This document shows positions 7,411 to 9,692 of a stretch of 9,692 nt of DNA, one piece after another. Source of the DNA: an uncultured Shinella sp. (GTDB lineage Bacteria > Pseudomonadota > Alphaproteobacteria > Rhizobiales > Rhizobiaceae). A program made the translations under genes and the position numbers. The DNA lies in NCBI GenBank assembly GCA_946886325.1, contig CAMPIK010000059.1:1-9692 (forward strand), given 5' to 3'. Each line of letters opens with the position of its first letter. Position 1 is the first letter of the stretch. Below the pieces are notes generated by a model that saw only the letters and a program-made list of their open reading frames with translations, was not told where the DNA came from and made no database searches.

Positions 7411-8127
7411 ATGTTGATTATCGCCGGCCTCGGCAATCCGGGGCAGAAATATGCCGGCAACCGGCACAATATCGGCTTCATGGCCGTCGATGCCATCCAC
7501 CGCAAACATCCCTTTTCACCCTGGTCGAAGAAGTTCAAGGGCGAGATTTCCGAGGGCGAGATCGCCGGCGAGAAGGTGCTGCTGATCAAGCCGCAGACCT
7601 TCATGAACCTCTCCGGCGAGGCGGTCGGCGAGGCGATGCGCTTCTACAAGCTCGCGCCGAAGGACATCATCGCGATCTATGACGAACTGGACCTCGTGCC
7701 CGGCAAGGCGCGCATCAAGACCGGCGGCGGCCATGGCGGCCACAACGGCATCAAGTCGCTCGACGCCCATTGCGGGAGGGACTATCGCCGCCTGCGACTC
7801 GGCATCGGCCATCCCGGCGACAAGGAGCGCGTGACCGGCCATGTGCTCGGCGATTTCGCCAAGGCCGACGCCGTCTGGCTCGACCCGCTGCTCGACGAGA
7901 TCGGCCTCAGCATCGACATGCTGGTGCGCGGCGAGGAAAGCCAGTTCATGAACAAGCTGGCGCTTGCCACCGGCGGCAAGGCCGAAGACGCGCCGAAGGC
8001 GGAGAAGAAGCCGGCCAGCCAATCGCATGTGCACCAGGCCCGCAACCATGCCCAGCCGAAGAAGCTGCCGGAAACGGGGCCGATGGCCGACATGCTGAAG
8101 AAACTCTTCGGCGGCAAGACCCCGTGA
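7411..8127 (+). CDS. pth: Peptidyl-tRNA hydrolase
   Basis: Pth frees tRNAs from peptidyl-tRNAs that drop off the ribosome by cleaving the ester bond, in the cytoplasm. All residues known to matter in the E. coli enzyme are visible: N9 in GLGNPG, catalytic H19 in NRHNIGF, N66 in FMNLSG, D91 in YDELDL, and N112 in GGHGGHNG. The catalytic domain ends near 188. A further 50 residues, rich in Lys, Ala, Pro and His, end in a short helix-like '[11 protein letters not shown]'; the E. coli protein is about 194 residues, and such tails are common in rhizobia. The ATG at 7411 is preceded by a purine-rich GGAAGGACGG. The acetyltransferase gene starts 2 bases after the stop, so the two are almost certainly translated from one message. 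An 82-base gap separates pth from the binding-protein gene upstream, so a separate promoter is possible. Confidence 0.98.
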   Translation: MLIIAGLGNPGQKYAGNRHNIGFMAVDAIHRKHPFSPWSKKFKGEISEGEIAGEKVLLIKPQTFMNLSGEAVGEAMRFYKLAPKDIIAIYDELDLVPGKARIKTGGGHGGHNGIKSLDAHCGRDYRRLRLGIGHPGDKERVTGHVLGDFAKADAVWLDPLLDEIGLSIDMLVRGEESQFMNKLALATGGKAEDAPKAEKKPASQSHVHQARNHAQPKKLPETGPMADMLKKLFGGKTP

Positions 8128-8129
8128 CG

Positions 8130-8600
8130 ATGGAAACAGGCCCGTCGATACGCCCGGTGGGTCGAAGCGACCTCGCCGGCCTGCTTGCGCTCTATGCGGA
8201 ACTGAACCCGGCGGACCCGCCGCTTGCCGAAGCCCTGGCCGTGCGCCGCCTCGATGACATCCTCGCCTGTCCCGGCATGTCGATCCTCGCCGCTTTCGAG
8301 GATGATGCGCTCGTCTCGACCTGCACGCTTGTCGTGATCCCGAACCTGACGCGCGGCGGCGCGCCCTATGCGCTGATCGAGAATGTCGTGACAAGGAGCG
8401 ACCAACGTCGGCGCGGCGCCGGCAAGGCGGTTCTTCGACACGCGATTGCGCAGGCCTTTGCGCAAGGCTGCTACAAAGTGATGCTCCTAACGGGCAAGAA
8501 GGATCCCGCGACGCACGCCTTCTACGCGGCCTGTGGCTTCCGGCAGGACAAGACGGGCTATCAGGTGCGCAACGACGCGGTGATCGTCAAAGCGCCGTGA
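8130..8600 (+). CDS. GNAT family N-acetyltransferase
   Basis: This 156-residue protein should transfer an acetyl group from acetyl-CoA to an amine; the substrate cannot be told. The GNAT fold is seen in 'ALIENVVTRSDQRRRGAGKAV' split over strand 4 (IENVVT, 83-88) and the acetyl-CoA pyrophosphate loop QRRRGAG (92-98), then 'GCYKVMLLTGKK' (113-124) and the late signature FYAACGF (131-137). The length is normal for a single-domain GNAT. The start is either the ATG at 8130 or a GTG at 8124 that overlaps the pth stop; I chose the ATG. There is no strong ribosome binding site, which fits translational coupling to pth. Its last 14 bases overlap the 3' end of the convergent membrane-protein gene. Confidence 0.93.
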   Translation: METGPSIRPVGRSDLAGLLALYAELNPADPPLAEALAVRRLDDILACPGMSILAAFEDDALVSTCTLVVIPNLTRGGAPYALIENVVTRSDQRRRGAGKAVLRHAIAQAFAQGCYKVMLLTGKKDPATHAFYAACGFRQDKTGYQVRNDAVIVKAP

Positions 8601-8970
8601 CCGTATCGACCCTGAAGAGGAACAGGTCCCAGAGAAAGGCGAGGCATAGGTCGATGCCGGCGGCGATTGCGGCAGAGGCCTCGTCGGACACGAGCATGAT
8701 GACGATCCCGGCAAGCCCTGACATCATGGTGGCGTTTCGGAAGTTGCGCCAGGAATCGAGGCGGTAGTAGCCGCCATCGTCATATTCCGTACCGAAGAGG
8801 CGGTCGCCCGTGTCGTAGCCGTCGCTGATGAGGAGATCCATCATCGGCTTGTCGGACAGCCGGTCGGGATAGACGTTGAAAACGGCGCGCGCGACATGGC
8901 CCAGGGCGCCGAGCACCAGGAACAGGAAAAAGGCGACGAAATAGTGCCAGGTTGCCGCGTCTTCGGCCAT
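8587..8970 (-). CDS. Small predicted inner-membrane protein of unknown function
   Basis: I do not recognise a named family for this 127-residue product. It starts at an ATG (8970) with a strong AAGGAG ribosome binding site 6-12 bases upstream. Hydrophobic segments lie at about 8-28, 82-95 and 100-119. Between the first two is a polar, Asp/Tyr-rich loop (about 33-80) with 'YDTGDRLFGTEYDDGGYYR' near its centre, which looks like a short extramembrane domain. The gene is downstream of clpS on the same strand with a 58-base gap, so it may share its transcript. Its 3' end overlaps the convergent acetyltransferase gene by 14 bases. Sensible composition, three membrane segments and a good ribosome binding site support a real gene. 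Confidence 0.8.
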   Translation of the reverse strand: MAEDAATWHYFVAFFLFLVLGALGHVARAVFNVYPDRLSDKPMMDLLISDGYDTGDRLFGTEYDDGGYYRLDSWRNFRNATMMSGLAGIVIMLVSDEASAAIAAGIDLCLAFLWDLFLFRVDTVTAL

Positions 8971-9008
8971 GCCGGTCTCCTTGTCGCGACATCCTGACAG
9001 CGACCGGC
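8971..9008 (-). promoter_or_regulatory. Possible leader hairpin over the start of the membrane-protein gene
   Basis: On the minus strand, GCCGGTC (9008-9002) can pair with GACCGGC (8977-8971), which ends at the base before the ATG at 8970. The loop contains the perfect palindrome TGTCGCGACA (8982-8991), and the AAGGAG ribosome binding site overlaps the loop end and the second arm. Folding could limit translation start, or the palindrome could be a protein-binding site. This is pairing seen by eye only. Confidence 0.25.
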
Positions 9009-9028
9009 TAAGAAAGCCTGAAACGGCG

Positions 9029-9340
9029 CTATTCCTCGGGCTCCGTCTGGAACATCAGCGGAAAGCCAGCCTCCTTGGCAAGGTCCGTCGCTTCCTTGGC
9101 CTTCGTCTCGGCGATATCGCGCGCGCAGACGACCACGACGCAGGTTCCAAGCTTGTGCGCCGTCATCATCACCCGGTACCCGGCCTCCTCGCTCATGCGG
9201 AAGACGGCCATCAGCACGCCGATGACGAATTCGCGCGGCGTGTAGTCATCGTTGACGAGGATGACCTTGTAGAGCTTCGGCCGTTCGAGCTTTGGCTTGG
9301 TGGCTATGCGGGGCTTGAGGCCCGCCTGCTTGTCGCTCAT
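9029..9340 (-). CDS. clpS: ATP-dependent Clp protease adaptor ClpS
   Basis: ClpS binds proteins with destabilising N-terminal residues and hands them to the ClpAP protease in the cytoplasm. The start at 9340 is chosen over an in-frame ATG at 9385, because AGGAGGTGTCTCCG right before it is an excellent ribosome binding site and the protein then has the usual rhizobial beginning (MSDKQAGLKP, 103 residues in all). The N-degron pocket is visible: N30-D31-D32 in 'ILVNDDYTP' matches E. coli N34, D35 and D36, and H62 in 'MTAH' matches H66. R36 in 'TPREFV' stands where E. coli has the gatekeeper Met40. 'ARDIAETKAKEAT' is the conserved ClpA-contacting helix region. clpS is usually followed by clpA, but here the next gene is a small membrane protein, so this is probably a second, separate clpS paralogue such as the ClpS2 type known in Agrobacterium. 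The paralogue label is inference. Confidence 0.97.
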   Translation of the reverse strand: MSDKQAGLKPRIATKPKLERPKLYKVILVNDDYTPREFVIGVLMAVFRMSEEAGYRVMMTAHKLGTCVVVVCARDIAETKAKEATDLAKEAGFPLMFQTEPEE

Positions 9341-9376
9341 CGGAGACACCTCCTGATGACAGATGTTTTCAGAGCT

Positions 9377-9405
9377 ATTGTGCAACGCCGAAGAGGGGAG
9401 ATCAA
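9377..9405 (-). promoter_or_regulatory. Candidate promoter for clpS
   Basis: On the minus strand, TTGATC (9405-9400) and CACAAT (9382-9377) are separated by 17 bases. Each matches the sigma-70 consensus in four of six positions. This would place transcription start near 9370, leaving a leader of about 30 bases with the AGGAGG ribosome binding site. The spacing is right, but the matches are moderate. Confidence 0.3.
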
Positions 9406-9420
9406 CATACGCTATGCTTC

Positions 9421-9692
9421 CTAGCCGGATTGCGCGGCAAGAAGACGGCAGTCGTGCCCGCTTTTCCGCAGCAGATCGGCCGCGCGTCTGTCGAACGTAA
9501 TAAAGGTCTCGCCGCCAAGGCGCGCGCCGTCGAATGCGATGGCACCATCCGCAAAGTCGCCGCCTGCCTCCAGGATTGCGAGGCCTGCTTCAACGGCCGG
9601 ACGATCGAGCACGATCTTCCGCGTTCGGAGCAGTTCCTTGACGACAGACACGCGTTCCGGCCGCCCGAGCTTATAGACGCTCTTCAATACCC
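9421..9692 (-). CDS. VapC-type PIN-domain ribonuclease toxin, C-terminal part (5' end beyond window)
   Basis: The frame is open from the right window edge to a TAG at 9421, giving about 90 residues. The TTG at 9687 is not taken as a start, because the frame continues past it and the visible part is only the C-terminal two thirds of a PIN domain. The pattern is typical of VapC: 'LDRPAVEAGLAILEAGGDFADGAIA', written here in two parts as the helix 'DRPAVEAGLAIL' and the acidic 'GDFADGAIA' motif, then 'GGETFITFDRRAADLL', where the Asp of TFDR is the last conserved acidic residue. VapC toxins are metal-dependent RNases, often cutting tRNA or rRNA, held in check by a VapB antitoxin encoded just upstream. 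Any antitoxin gene would lie to the right of this window, so a complete toxin-antitoxin pair cannot be confirmed. Confidence 0.85.
   Translation of the reverse strand, partial: VLKSVYKLGRPERVSVVKELLRTRKIVLDRPAVEAGLAILEAGGDFADGAIAFDGARLGGETFITFDRRAADLLRKSGHDCRLLAAQSG

Noticed and set aside
9341..9385. Upstream ATG giving a 118-residue ClpS
   Set aside because: The internal ATG at 9340 has a near-perfect ribosome binding site and the family N-terminus; the extension would also begin upstream of the likely transcript start region.

Overview
The window is high-GC, gene-dense DNA that looks like a chromosome of an alphaproteobacterium of the Rhizobiales, most likely Rhizobiaceae. The best taxonomic clues are the rhizobial form of ribosomal protein L25 (a Ctc-type protein with an acidic tail), the long-tailed peptidyl-tRNA hydrolase, and a ClpS with the rhizobial start 'KPKLERPKLYKV'. 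I see no tRNA, rRNA, CRISPR array, insertion sequence or prophage.

Layout from left to right. Positions 1-1438 (minus) hold the 5' part of a membrane MHYT-GGDEF-EAL cyclic-di-GMP protein, cut by the window edge. Positions 1600-3054 (minus) hold an exported protein of unknown function, similar to DUF2125/DUF945 proteins. Reading away from it on the plus strand is rplY (3293-3907), closed by a clear intrinsic terminator. Next comes a two-gene unit (4159-7328): a second cyclic-di-GMP protein with a periplasmic sensor, HAMP, PAS, GGDEF and EAL domains, followed 29 bases later by a family-3 periplasmic solute-binding protein that has no transporter genes beside it. Then pth (7411-8127) and a GNAT acetyltransferase (8130-8600) follow almost without a gap. 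On the minus strand are a small membrane protein (8587-8970) whose 3' end overlaps that of the acetyltransferase, a ClpS adaptor (9029-9340), and the C-terminal part of a VapC-type PIN toxin (9421 to the edge).

The housekeeping pieces are rplY, pth and clpS, acting in translation and protein quality control. The accessory piece is signalling: two GGDEF-EAL proteins of different architecture lie within 6.6 kb, and one sits in an apparent operon with a secreted binding protein. The best candidate for a little-described system is this pair (4159-7328). It resembles in layout the Vibrio NspS-MbaA arrangement, in which a periplasmic binding protein controls a membrane GGDEF-EAL enzyme. It lies between rplY and pth, two genes often adjacent in bacteria, so it may be an insertion into a conserved housekeeping locus. 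A second point is the ClpS: the residue matching the E. coli Met40 gatekeeper is Arg, and no clpA follows it, which suggests a specialised second ClpS paralogue.
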